Of a stretch of 64,000 nucleotides of DNA, positions 21,136 through 31,969 are shown piece by piece. The stretch is taken from positions 88,501-152,500 of the forward strand of contig JACVVK020000088.1 in assembly GCA_018292915.2 (NCBI GenBank), in the 5' to 3' direction. The notes under the pieces were generated by a model. It had not been told where the DNA came from and did no database searches. It worked only from the letters and a program-made list of their open reading frames with translations. Source of the DNA: Batillaria attramentaria (lineage: Eukaryota > Mollusca > Gastropoda > Batillariidae). Each line of letters starts with the position of its first letter. Positions within the stretch are counted from its first letter, which is position 1. The position numbers and the translations under genes were made by a program.

Positions 21136-21743
21136 TCCCCCCAACTGAACCTCAACCAGCGTCCTCGCTGGTGAAACCAAAAACAACATCCTCGCAAAAA
21201 TGCTTGGTGGCCACCGGAAGCATAATCACAATCTTAGGTTACAGAACCAAACACACACAGAAAAAAAAATCCTTTCCCTCCGCGGCCAACATATTAGTGA
21301 GGGCCTAGCTAACCTCCAAGATAAAATATTTCTGGACACAGGTTTGCATTGCAAAGGGTAACCTGACAGGAAGCGATCATTAAAATCAAACATACCTGTA
21401 AGTTAACTTAACTATGTCAGAAACACATAAAATAAAAAGGGAGTACCCACAGCATCAGCATCAAGACTAGGTACACAGTAACACAAGAAAACTAAAATCA
21501 CCAATAAATCAAAGGTCGGGAATCTGTCCATCAGCTTGGATTTGCACAAACGCTGAAAGACGGTCCTTGGGTCGAAATTCACAACACGGATCACGGCAGA
21601 GTTCAGTCTGAAAGTCCAATAATCAAGTTACCACCAACACAGATGTCTTGATGGATGAGATGACAAAAAATAATCACAGTTCTGGAAGGTTCATAACACA
21701 GTTTTGTATCACAGCCACTTTGCTTTAAGAACACGCACTCACA

Positions 21744-22982
21744 CTACACATCAGCAGAGGCATTGTGCTGGATCCGCGCAGAGCGCCGCAGTTCTACGCA
21801 CACTGGGATGGCGGAACGGGGTTTGGGTACCGGTTGTCGTCGCGCAACGGGTGTTGCGTCACCTGCCAGGCCGGCGGGTACTGAAGCTGAAACGTCCGCA
21901 GCTACCGGCCTTGCAGCAGACGGAGTGGCTGGGTCTGCTGGGTAGTACAACCACCACCCAACACGATCGGGATCAGGTCGAGAATAAGAACAGTTGTCAG
22001 GCTGTGCAGACTCAGCGTTGTATGACTTCACGGCAGTTCCCGCAGATATTCCGGGAGGGTTGGCCATGGGCTGCTTAGCACAGGTAGCAGCAACTGGTGG
22101 CTGATGGTCTGGCATCTGGTACTGCTGCTGGTTGTACACAGGTTGCTGCATCAGTGGGTGAGAGGGTGGACAGTCCTGCTTTTCTCGCACCTGGTGTGAC
22201 CCGCCATGCGATCGGCGTCGTCGTCGCCGACGTCTCCTGCGCTGGCGGTATTCTCGCTTGGCTGGACAATCACACTCCGTGTGACCAGCCTGGTCACACC
22301 AGTTGCACGCCGAGGTCTCAGGCATGGGCTCGGCTGGTTGTGGGGGCTGCTCCAGTCTTGCCGAGAGGGCAGCTACCGTGAGGCGCAGCTGCGTAATCTC
22401 CGCGGACATTGCAGCTAGCTGCAACTGCAGGGTTTCCGTAGGGATACTGTCCTCTCGCATCCAGCGCAGGGCTTCCGCTTTGGCCTCCTGGAACGTGGTG
22501 CCCGGTTTCTCTCGGATGTGGCGCCTAACATCCCTGCGCAGCTCGGGTGGATGCAGGCCGTCCGCGAAGCGGTCCCTTATCAGGTCTTCAGAGAGGTGGT
22601 CCTTCAGCTTTGCATTGACTCTGGCTGCTGCTGCTAACACGGCGTGGGCGTATTGATACACGCCCTCCGTCTTACCCTGTCTCCTGCCGTGAAATACTGA
22701 CAGACGGGTGACCAGGTCTCTCTTGTCGCCAAATTCCCCCTGAATGAGGTCGAGGATGGCTGCCCCTGTTCTCCTGTCGTCGGCAGGTCGGCTGAGGATC
22801 TCGGCCCTCGCGCACCCGGTTAGTGCGCTGAGCACATATTCAGCACCGGCCCCTTCAGTCAACCTGTAGTGGTCCAGCCGTCGAAGCGCCTCCTCGACGA
22901 AAGTTTCAGCATCACAGCTGCCTCCTTCCCCATCGAAACGTGGTAGTGGTTCCGGGTTTACGAAGACGGGGTTGGTGGCCAT
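21744..22982 (-). CDS. Gag-like protein of a non-autonomous LTR retrotransposon (412 aa), unit 2
   Basis: The protein is identical in sequence to the one at 18891-20129, exactly 2853 bp away: same Gag domain, CCHC knuckle, arginine run and C-terminal RRSARIQ tail. Perfect protein identity between units shows either a very recent duplication or an assembly duplication. No pol is present in this unit either. Confidence 0.88.
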   Translation of the reverse strand: MATNPVFVNPEPLPRFDGEGGSCDAETFVEEALRRLDHYRLTEGAGAEYVLSALTGCARAEILSRPADDRRTGAAILDLIQGEFGDKRDLVTRLSVFHGRRQGKTEGVYQYAHAVLAAAARVNAKLKDHLSEDLIRDRFADGLHPPELRRDVRRHIREKPGTTFQEAKAEALRWMREDSIPTETLQLQLAAMSAEITQLRLTVAALSARLEQPPQPAEPMPETSACNWCDQAGHTECDCPAKREYRQRRRRRRRRRRSHGGSHQVREKQDCPPSHPLMQQPVYNQQQYQMPDHQPPVAATCAKQPMANPPGISAGTAVKSYNAESAQPDNCSYSRPDPDRVGWWLYYPADPATPSAARPVAADVSASVPAGLAGDATPVARRQPVPKPRSAIPVCVELRRSARIQHNASADV

Positions 22983-23062
22983 GGTCAGTCAGGTCGTCAC
23001 TCCTACACTGTTTTCCTGATGTCAGCTCCCTTGTTAATCCTGCTCCCGCAGCGCCAAAAAGA

Positions 23063-23988
23063 TGTAACCGTGTGCAGGCAAGGGACGCAACGCAGAGGTC
23101 GCTATGACTTGTGTTGGTTTATTCTGACACTCAGGAAAACAAAACAGAACACAAAAACCCCAAAGGGAAACCTAAAAGAAAAATCCAAAGGAAAAACAGT
23201 GCAGAGTGAGAACGTGTGATGGCAGAATCGGAAAAGTGTGGCTCGACAAAGAAAATAACGAAAACAGCAAACTAAACTGGCGACGTCCTCCCTGGCCACG
23301 TGCACTCGAACTGAAAGACGCATGGCCAGGGGACTAATCTGCTTATATAGGCGGGGCCCGGGCCGCAAAGGGAGCGGCTACCCCTGGCCCTCGGGAAGGC
23401 CTGGGGCGACGGGGGAAAGAGGGTGGATTTGTGTTTCTTAGGGGCCGGTTAATTACAGATTGCAGCCGATCTACTAGGCCTAGGCCGATCGGGTTTGAAC
23501 CAAACGAAACTTCAAGGAAAGGGCTTTTAAGGGATATAGGTTGGGACTAAATCGGGGCTAGGGTTATTTTACTGTGGACGTATAAACAGCTCCACCGGAC
23601 ACGGTTTTGACGGTGATAAACCACAAAATCGCTAATTACACTGCTTCAAACCAAACATCTGCCACAAAACTAAACATATCTAACCAGATCTAACTTCGCT
23701 GGTTCCACTGGAGTAAACAGTTTCTCAATAGGTTAATGCTACGGCGAGATATTTAACCTCAAAGTCCGAGCAGAAACACAACTAATTTCGGCTACTGTGA
23801 GACATCATCAGGAACGACAATCACGGGGAGTCTCAAGTTATGGTTCCTAGTCAAAGGCACTGATAGCTAGCGGGTAAAGGGGTGACAAGGGTAGCTAGAG
23901 GGAAGGCGGGAGGAAAATAAAGGAAGGGAAACAAGAAAACTAATCCGGGAAAATATCAATGGGTAGGGGCCGAGTATACCCGGTCTCA
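23063..23988 (-). mobile_element. LTR 3 of the TR-GAG array (926 bp, outermost 5' LTR)
   Basis: It has the same TG...CA ends as LTR 1 and LTR 2. It starts transcription toward lower coordinates, so it points away from the Bicaudal-D gene whose ATG is about 640 bp further on. The flanks of the whole array (CTTAA before 17356, TCAAC after 23988) show no perfect target duplication; TTAA/TCAA with one mismatch is the closest. Confidence 0.92.
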
Positions 23989-24625
23989 TCAACATCATCC
24001 TCATCTCCATCATCATGATAAAAATTGCCCCGGTGTCACTGGTTCCGGCCGAGCCCTTCGTGTATTCCACCCATTACGACCTGGGAAGAACACCACTAGA
24101 ACCGGCAAAACAGTTGGGGCAGCAAAAAAAAAAAAAAAAGAGGGGGGGGGGGGATGCATCTTCTACTTCGTAACCACATGCACACGAACGGTCGTCAGCC
24201 GCCCATAATTATATGTCTCTTTAAACGATGGTCACTCATCAGTTTCCGTCAGCCGGAGTCTCAGCCGGTTTGCAGTGGATACTCCGTCTGATGTTGATCT
24301 ATGGCCTAGTATCGGAGTAGCACAGGAAAAATGCCGATTCATTTTGTTTAACACCTCAGCGTGCAAGGGCACTATATATATCCGCTATAATATAGCGTAG
24401 CGGAGCTCAGTATGGTCTCGGTGCCAGTGATTGGAAACGTGGGTCCGCGATAAGTCAGTGGGCATCTCAAACAGCTTTGACCCGGAAGTTATTATCACTT
24501 GACCTCAACATAGCTGCATAATTTCGTCAAGACATGGCGACCATTTGGATGTGGAGGTGAAATTTCTCCCTTTCTTCTCCTGGTCTTTTTAACCTCGGAC
24601 TGCCCGATGCGGGCAGGGAGACAGA
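23989..24625 (+). promoter_or_regulatory. Upstream region and 5'UTR of the Bicaudal-D gene
   Basis: This 637-bp gap between LTR 3 and the start codon must hold the proximal promoter and leader, unless an untranslated exon lies further upstream. A TATA-like CACTATATATATCC is at about 24368-24381, and poly-A/poly-G tracts lie at 24125-24153. No upstream ORF of note is seen. The assignment rests on position only. Confidence 0.4.
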
Positions 24626-24820
24626 ATGGATTCGTCAACAAATCTCCAAAAAGAAATCGAACGGCTCAACAACGAGCTTGCCGAAACAGTACGAGAAAAA
24701 GTTCAGGCCGCCGAATACGGCTTGGCAGTCTTGGAGGAGAAGCAGCAACTACAGTCGCTATACGACGAATTAGAGTCCAACTTTGAGGCTGTAAAGACTG
24801 AGCTCGACTGTGCTAAAGAG
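24626..24820 (+). CDS. BicD: Bicaudal-D, coding exon 1 (residues 1-65)
   Basis: Bicaudal-D is a coiled-coil adaptor that links cargo (RAB6 vesicles, and mRNPs in flies) to dynein and dynactin and switches the motor on. This exon starts at the first ATG of the frame and has the CC1-box AAEYGLAVLEEK (AAEYG at residues 28-32), which binds the dynein light intermediate chain in this family. It ends GCTAAAGAG before GTGAGA, in phase 0. The whole gene runs 24626-31969 with five coding exons and all internal junctions in phase 0. The joined protein is 841 aa, close to fly BicD and vertebrate BICD1/2. The run of conserved blocks through all five exons makes the identity secure. Intron 1 is 24821-25994. 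Confidence 0.94.
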
Positions 24821-25994
24821 GTGAGATCAATGAACAGATCTGTTTATGAGGCAGGTTTGTCAGGCTGTAACTTCTCACTTAGACACACCCGACTAAGCTG
24901 ACAAATATGCCGGTGACTTCGACAGTGACACGAGGTCCTGCCCAAAATAATTACGAGCCAAAACTGCTGTGATGCTAATAATAAATAAATAATGAAAGCA
25001 GGTGCTTCCTGCTGATTCTTTAGTTGACAAATACGGGGGACAGCATCTAATGTATTCGTTTAAAGCGGAAATGCCGTTGAAGGGTATGCAGCCATAAGTA
25101 AGTGGTCATTAACATAAAGATCAGCATGACTGAGTGAGACCGAGGGAAAAGGCCGTCAAGACTCGGAACCTGTTGATTGAGGCTACGCAGTGGCCGTATC
25201 ACTTCCACTTGTATCATTTGACCGGCTAGTTTACCAGTACTGCTGTACCTGTTGAAGCAAACGTTTGCAGTCATGCCTTAAAAACTTCAGTTGCAGATTT
25301 TAGTATAAAAATTATTTTCTTTTAGTTTTATCACTTGGTGGCCTGAGATTCAAGCCCATGAACATGTATGGAATTTGGAAATAGTGTTACCTTAACTAAA
25401 AATGAAATTATTAGGGTATGTATGCTGGAAAAATGTAGTGGGTTTTTTTGTTTGTTTGTTTTTTTGCGCGCGCGCGGGGGGGGGGGGGGGGGGTAGTAAG
25501 TGTAATAATAGTACGAACTTTTACATCCTACATGGGGAAACCTGATTTATGTGTACACAGTGTGTAGGTTTTATTAATTCTAGTAATATGCAGTACAGAC
25601 TTTCAGAATTCCAAATTTCCAAGCTGTAAGATGTCAGGACAATTGCCTTCATTGTCTCTGCTAAATTAAGCGATTTGGCGAGAGTTTGGATGCATGTGCC
25701 CTTGTATTGTAACACAGTTTGTAATTCCAAAGGCCCATATATATATATACTAAGCTGAGAAACAAAGTATCTTAGTTCGTAGAAGTGTTTAGTTGCCCAG
25801 AAGTGTACTAATTCAAGTTTAAAGTGCCATGTAGGCCTATTTGCATCCTGTCATTCATTTTTTTTATGACCCACTTTTAGACTTCTCCCATGGAACAGAG
25901 AATAAAACTTGTCATACTCAGGGCCCATTGCAAGTATTTTCTCAGTTTGGAATGTACATACATGTGTGTATACATGTGTAAAACACATCCACAG

Positions 25995-26210
25995 GCACTC
26001 ACCAAGCACCATATAGACCTACGGCGCCACCACCAGACTGGTGTGCACCATGAGGAACGCTTCCTGGAGGAGACAGCACAGCGGGAAGAGAACTATCAGG
26101 CATCCATTAGTGACCTTGAGGCTGAGCTAAAGGTTGTCACAGCCTCTCTTGAACGCCTTACCAGTGAAAATGAACGCCATGTCACCAATGTGGCTGAGCT
26201 CAGCCACCAG
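25995..26210 (+). CDS. BicD: Bicaudal-D, coding exon 2 (residues 66-137)
   Basis: The acceptor is CATCCACAG at 25986-25994 and the donor is CAG then GTATGG at 26211. The 72 codons continue the N-terminal coiled coil, with EETAQREENYQASISDLEAE and LTSENERH corresponding to the same region of BICD2 and fly BicD. The sequence is strongly Glu/Gln/Leu-rich with heptad spacing. Intron 2 (26211-29139) is the longest of the gene and holds at least two MITE-like inverted-repeat elements. Confidence 0.92.
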
Positions 26211-26505
26211 GTATGGTGTAGGCTGTGTAAGACTAAAAGTTAAAATTGAATAATCTAAAGCTAGGTGTCTCATTAGGAAAACAGTTATTATTTCTGTTGA
26301 TACTGCTACTGGCATACATATTGTACATAGCAGCTGAATTCTGCCCACATACGTAACATTATTGATTAACATAACTGTAAAACTAAAAGGTTGTAACAGT
26401 GGTCTGATTTTGTTGAATAACAAGATGGTCACCAGCCCATTCAGTGACCTACTGTCATCATGGTCGCTCTTTTATGTATCGAAGAGGAAGTCTCTCTCTC
26501 TCTCT

Positions 26506-26728
26506 CAGCGATCGTCAAATGTGTCAGGACCATGGTAGCCATTCGGGCTACCGCCCTGAACAAAACTGGTAGCCCGAAAAAAATTCTGGAAGCCGGAGTG
26601 GCTGCTAGGTTCTGATTCATCTCAGAATTCCTGCTCGCCATTTGGGCTACCGCTACCGGAGCTTTCACTCGCCCGACGGTAAATTTGGTAGCGAAAGCGA
26701 GCGGGCGAGCGCATTTGACAATCGCTGC
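26506..26728. mobile_element. MITE-like inverted-repeat element in BicD intron 2 (first)
   Basis: The ends CAGCGATCGTCAAATG and CATTTGACAATCGCTG are inverted with one mismatch and lie between (CT)n tracts. The inside carries several GGTAGC/GGGCTACC pieces in both orientations. Length is about 223 bp. The CT tracts obscure any target duplication, so boundaries and class are uncertain. Confidence 0.55.
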
Positions 26729-28067
26729 TCTCTTTCTCTCTCTCTCAGAGTCCCAAATGGAAACAACCGACACTGGGCTTGTCAGTCTTGTTTTTGGAAA
26801 AGAGATGTGACGTCGTTTTCTTTGAAAGCTATTCCTTACTGAGATGATGCATATTAATACATTTGACGTAATTGCTTGTACACAATTGATGCAATGAAGG
26901 CAATCCCATGCACTTGAAGTGTCGCTGCTGCGTCTAAAGGTCAAATTTGTACTGTCTCAGTATGTTTAACAGACAAGTCTGCGAACGTTTTCTCGCCATG
27001 TTTCATGTTTGCTGCACACACACACAAACGCACACATACACAAGTTGTTTCTGTCTCTCCCTCTGTCTCTCTTACACACACGCGCACGCACGTTTAAATT
27101 ATATGTATGTGCTCCATTAAGACCTCTGTGATGTACTCTTACTCTGTCATACTGCTGAGAGCCTGTGGCAAAAACAAAACCCAGTACATCAATGAAATTC
27201 CTGCTTTCCACGTCTCCAAATAGAGATATTCAGAAAACAGTGGCCAGACGTCCCCAAGGAACGCCAGCATTACGTCACTCAAAATTATTATGACATCGGC
27301 AAAATGGCACTCATACTTTGTGCAACTGTGCGAGCTTCATTTCCTTGACGTTTGTTAGGCATGTGGTTTGTGGAGAAAATGTACTGGGAGTACAAACCTT
27401 CAACTGACAATAGTGGCTGCAGTGAATTTTTGAGAAAATTTTTGTATATTTTTTATGACATCAGACACATACTATAGACTACAAACAGTATGAATGATTT
27501 GGAGATTTAAACTGGGTTCACCTGGGCTGTCAAATGATGTATGGTTTACGTCAAAACTATAAATTTATGCGACTACCTCAAAAACTTTTTCTGTTCAGAG
27601 TCTGTACTCATGCTGTCAACATCCAAGAAGTGGAGTGATTTAAATAAACTTTCAGCTTTAAAATGCGAGACAACAACTTTTCTCAAAAGGGTGATGACTT
27701 CCAAAATAATTAATCATCTATGCAATCACAAAACACTCAGAGGCTGTCTTAGATCTTGATATTTGGAGACCCCAAGTTTAAAGCCATTTGGCCAAGTATT
27801 TTTGGAGATACAAGCCAGGACACACGCACACAATTACACACAGACAACAGTCACTGCGGCGGAGAATCGTTCAGGTGCACCATATGCGTCAGTAATGATG
27901 ACGTAATTTTTCTACGTCATTGTCAGAGTTAGACTTGCATCATTTTCTGAGCAAAGACTGCAAGCAACGTGCGATTGTGCCACAAAAAGTTATCTTTGAA
28001 CCTAGAAAATCATCTGTCTTATAATGTTTTCAATACTGTGGAAACAAGATAAGGCACAAAAAAAAAA

Positions 28068-28414
28068 TATTGTTGTTTCTGGTAACCCGACCAACCCTAA
28101 TTTTTTCCCACGACCCTAAAAAAATTGTTTGGCTGCTGGAAAAAAAAATACAAGCACGACCAGTTTCAGTTTTCATGCACCTGTCGTCCAGTCAGGGAAG
28201 TCGTGCGCCATCGCGGACCCAAGATTAGAATGAAATATGGTAAGATAGTGTGTTGTAATAATACAGTTTCACAGAGCATCATTTCTTATTAATACCCTGT
28301 TTCTTTGTTCTTGGATATGTGTGTGTGTGTGTGGGGGGGGGGGTGTTAAAAAAAAAAAACCCTACCTACCTACACTATTTATTTTTTTTAGCCATGTTAC
28401 CAGAAACAACAATA
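28068..28414. mobile_element. MITE-like inverted-repeat element in BicD intron 2 (second)
   Basis: The 19-mer TATTGTTGTTTCTGGTAAC at 28068-28086 is exactly inverted at 28396-28414. Next to it, pieces such as ACCCTAAAAAAA and AAAAACCCTACC recur near the ends. There is no ORF. Length is 347 bp. Confidence 0.7.
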
Positions 28415-28516
28415 TAACTTTTGGGGCCTAAAAAGGGCATGAATTAGTCTGAAATGCAATTGGAGATTTTTTAGCTTTTTGACACTTTATATTGACACAC
28501 TTTACAGCTCTTGTGA

Positions 28517-28569
<53 letters not shown>

Positions 28570-29139
28570 ACATTCACGCATGTATGGAAAAAAGCCTTTT
28601 GTTTTCTTATCTTTTTTTTAAAAAAAAGGCCATCTAGACAATTCGTAGAAAAGAAAAGTTGAAGTGCAGTATGATAAGATTTCCAACTGTGAGTGTGATA
28701 TATATACATATATATAGGTTCTGACTATTATATGTATCCTACAACAAAATATTGAAAAGTACTGTGAAATGCTGACATTTTATTAAAAGAGAGACACTAC
28801 TGAAGGTTGGATACATGTATTCCAGCAGGGAGAATCTCAGAATGTAACGATGTGTGTGTGTGGTTCAGTCAGTTATGCATGTTTCTAATTTCCATTTATC
28901 CAAATAATCATGTTTAAAACAATGGGTGCCTTTCTCTGTAGTATGTATACATTCAAAAAGGATTCTACAAGGGTTTTTTGCAGTGTGAATCAGAAATCAT
29001 GCAACTGGAGACTGAGGAGCATGCCGGACTGACTGTTCATTTTTTAACAAAAATTTGGTAGTGCCCTATTTCAAAAAAAAAAAAATTCCCTGCAAGTTGC
29101 ACAAAAAGTACCCCAGTAATCTTTTCATGGTGATTGCAG

Positions 29140-29289
29140 GTTGAGGTGCTTGAGGCCCAGAGACAGCAGCTCAAGCATGAAAATCGAGAATACAAGATAC
29201 GCGAAAACCGCAACTTAGCTGATTATGCAGAACTTGAGGAGGAAAATATTTCACTGCAAAAGACTGTCTCACAGTTAAAGACCAGCCAG
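29140..29289 (+). CDS. BicD: Bicaudal-D, coding exon 3 (residues 138-187)
   Basis: The acceptor is GATTGCAG at 29132-29139 and the donor is CAG then GTATGT at 29290. The fifty codons include the family block [20 protein letters not shown], nearly the same in fly and vertebrate proteins ([11 protein letters not shown]). Intron 3 is 29290-29862; a short (GT)n tract begins about 37 bp after the donor. Confidence 0.95.
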
Positions 29290-29862
29290 GTATGTCCGTA
29301 TCTATCACCACTGCATGTTTTTGTTGGTGTGTGTGTGTGTGTTTGAGAGAGAGAGGGGGGATGGAAAGAGAGAAGTATCCTGCAGGCCTGCTGACTGTAC
29401 TAGTTTGAGTGAGTGTATTTACTTACTTTGGAGGCACTAAGCTGTAATTGAAGTATAAGCACTGTAAGGACTGTTGTTGGTACTGTAATGACCCTAACCT
29501 TTTAACCACTTTTCACACTGTATAATCAAATTTGAGGGTCTTGTCAAAAACCAAGCAGTTAGAAAAGTCTAGTCCCCCAGTTTTGATGTCCAACCAGGTG
29601 TGCCTTGCTATATAAGAAGTTTGTCCTGCTGGTTTTGAGTGGAAGTGGGTCAAGAAATGTCCAGACAATTGTCAACTTTACCTAAGTCTCGACCATCATC
29701 ACCGTATTTTCTTTTTATTTGCACAGTATCAGCCTGAACTTTCTGGTACTTAGTGCAAGTGAATTTTCTCATGCACGTAGGCCTTTTCCTGTGTCAGTTT
29801 TATAGCATTTACACACATCGCCTAGGAGCTTTTTTGTGAGATTGTCCTTGTATCTCATGCAG

Positions 29863-30303
29863 GTTGAGTTTGAGGCCATGAAGCATGAGAGCAAGCGCCT
29901 GCAGGAGGAGACAGAGGACCTGCACATGCAGGTGGAGGAGATGACCAACCTGCGGCGCATCGTGGAGAAAAACCTTGAGGAGGCCCTCAACTCCCTGCAG
30001 GCAGAACGTGAGCAGAAGCATGCCTTGAAAAAGGAGCTTGATCAGCGGCTCACACGCGAATCCATGTTTAACCTCAGTAACTTGGCTCACTTCAGTGGTC
30101 TATCTGAGGGCCTCACTGTTTCGACATACTCAAACCATGAATCTTCACAGGATTCTGGAGCAGAGGAGGATGGGGAGGGGCAAGACCATGCCCACCCAGC
30201 TCTGAAGCGCATTGAGGCAGATTTCTCTTTTCCCAGGAAAGATGGTGAAGCACCCCCCACCCCTCGCCCTGGTGTTGTGGGAGACATCCTTAGTGAGATT
30301 CAG
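29863..30303 (+). CDS. BicD: Bicaudal-D, coding exon 4 (residues 188-334)
   Basis: The acceptor is CTCATGCAG before 29863 and the donor is CAG then GTAAAC at 30304. It encodes VEFEAMKHESKRLQEE and LEEALNSLQAEREQKHALKK, the end of the N-terminal coiled coil. A less structured stretch follows (SRESMFNLSN-like, then acidic and Pro-rich residues, about 255-320). In the family this region separates the first two coiled coils. Intron 4 (30304-30445) is only 142 bp. Confidence 0.94.
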
Positions 30304-30445
30304 GTAAACACTTTGAATCATCCTGTGACCGTGTGTACTGTACATGTATTTGGTTGTAGGGTGTATGAGCAACTGAGCACACTGTATTTTTTTTTTCAGG
30401 GTTCTTGTCCCAGTTTATGCACTGTAAGTGTGTTGTCTTTGGCAG

Positions 30446-31969
30446 GTGACAGAGGTTGGCAAGCTGGAGGCAATGCTGCAGCAGTCAGAGGAGGAAAAAA
30501 TGGAGATGCAGAAAGCGCTGGATGAGGCACGCAAGCTGATCCAGGACACACAGCAAGACCTTACAGAGCAGAAGAAACGTGCTGACCAACTGAAGTCCTA
30601 CATTTCCTCACTTTCTGCACTTCGTGAATCAACAACAAGGCTTCCAAATGACTTAGAGGTGTCATTTGATGAAACCCTTTTGCAAGAGATGGAGGAGGAG
30701 TCAGATCCAGATAAGAGAGCCCTGCTGCAGCTGCGAAATAATCTGCAGCTGAAAGACAAGAAGTACAAGACAGCCTTAAATGAGATTGGCAGCTTACAAG
30801 CTGAGATAACTCGTTTGCAAGCCTGCACTGCTGTCCTTGGCCACAGCAATGAGGTTGACCAGGCCCTTTTGGAACTGAAGAGGAAGTGCATGGTATATGA
30901 GGAGACCATCAAGGAGCAGGAAAGGGAGCTGAAGACCATCTCAGACGAGGCAACACGAGCCCAGTCCAGCATCAACACCACACAGGGTGAGCTTGTTCGC
31001 ATCACAGAGGACATGGCCCAGCTGTACCACCTGGTCTGTGAGGTCAGTGGGGAGACGCCTTCACGGGTCATGCTTGATCATGCCAAGTCATCTGCTGCTG
31101 AGCCTGTACAATCTGGCGACAGTGAGCGTGAGAGCAGTGAAGAGCCATCTACACCAACTGCACAAAGTAAACCTTTGCCTGGAGGAGAGAGTGCCCATGC
31201 AAAAAAGCCAGCAGCCAAGTCAGCTTCGGGCAAGGCAAAACCACGACGGGAGAAGAAAGCAACATTAGTTGCTAAGGTGGACCCTACCTCCTGTGAAAAA
31301 TTGTCTGAGACTGTCGTTGACCAGGTGCGCTTCCTCAAGCAGGCAGTTGAGCACCTGATGGAGGTGTCCAAGACATGGAATCGGGATGGTGCTGGTGCTG
31401 GGGAAAATGGTGAGGACACTGCTGAACTCCAGGACCAGGTGGTGAAACTGAAAGCCATGCTGTCCACCAAGCGCGAGCAGATCGCCACTCTCCGATCAGT
31501 TCTCAAGGCCAACAAGTCTACTGCTGAGGTTGCCCTTGCTAACCTCAAACAGAAGTATGAAAACGAGAAAGTGATAGTGACAGAGACCATGCTGAAATTG
31601 CGTAACGAGCTGAAATCATTGAAGGAGGATGCTGCCACTTTTGCTTCACTGCGTGCCATGTTTGCACAGCGCTGTGATGAGTACGTGACACAGCTGGACG
31701 AGTGTCAGCGACAGCTGTCTGCTGCAGAAGAAGAAAAGAAGACACTGAACTCGCTGCTTCGCATGGCCATCCAACAGAAGCTGGCCCTCACTCAACGCCT
31801 GGAAGATCTCGAGTTTGACCGTGAACGCCGTAACATGACCCGTCGACCTGGAGGCCGTGGTGCAGGCAAGATGACAAACGCCAAAGTAAGTCACAACCAC
31901 CAGTCCTCTTCTGACGACTTTGGTGGCTACGCAAGGCGAGCTTTCCAAAACTTCCGCCGCGACTATTAG
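30446..31969 (+). CDS. BicD: Bicaudal-D, coding exon 5 (residues 335-841) with the C-terminal cargo-binding coiled coil
   Basis: The acceptor is TTGGCAG before 30446. The 507 codons hold the middle coiled coil, MAQLYHLVCEVSGETPSRVM, a variable Ser/Lys-rich linker (about 550-620), VDQVRFLKQAVEHLMEVSK, and the C-terminal domain. In that domain ATFASLRAMFAQRCDEYVTQ and RMAIQQKLALTQRLEDLE (about residues 730-790) match the RAB6/cargo-binding and autoinhibitory region of BICD proteins. After a basic tail (RRPGGRGAGKM) the frame runs through a perfect donor-like GTAAGT at 31887 for another 27 residues to the stop at 31967. Splicing there would give a different C-terminus. Confidence 0.94.
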   Translation: MTEVGKLEAMLQQSEEEKMEMQKALDEARKLIQDTQQDLTEQKKRADQLKSYISSLSALRESTTRLPNDLEVSFDETLLQEMEEESDPDKRALLQLRNNLQLKDKKYKTALNEIGSLQAEITRLQACTAVLGHSNEVDQALLELKRKCMVYEETIKEQERELKTISDEATRAQSSINTTQGELVRITEDMAQLYHLVCEVSGETPSRVMLDHAKSSAAEPVQSGDSERESSEEPSTPTAQSKPLPGGESAHAKKPAAKSASGKAKPRREKKATLVAKVDPTSCEKLSETVVDQVRFLKQAVEHLMEVSKTWNRDGAGAGENGEDTAELQDQVVKLKAMLSTKREQIATLRSVLKANKSTAEVALANLKQKYENEKVIVTETMLKLRNELKSLKEDAATFASLRAMFAQRCDEYVTQLDECQRQLSAAEEEKKTLNSLLRMAIQQKLALTQRLEDLEFDRERRNMTRRPGGRGAGKMTNAKVSHNHQSSSDDFGGYARRAFQNFRRDY

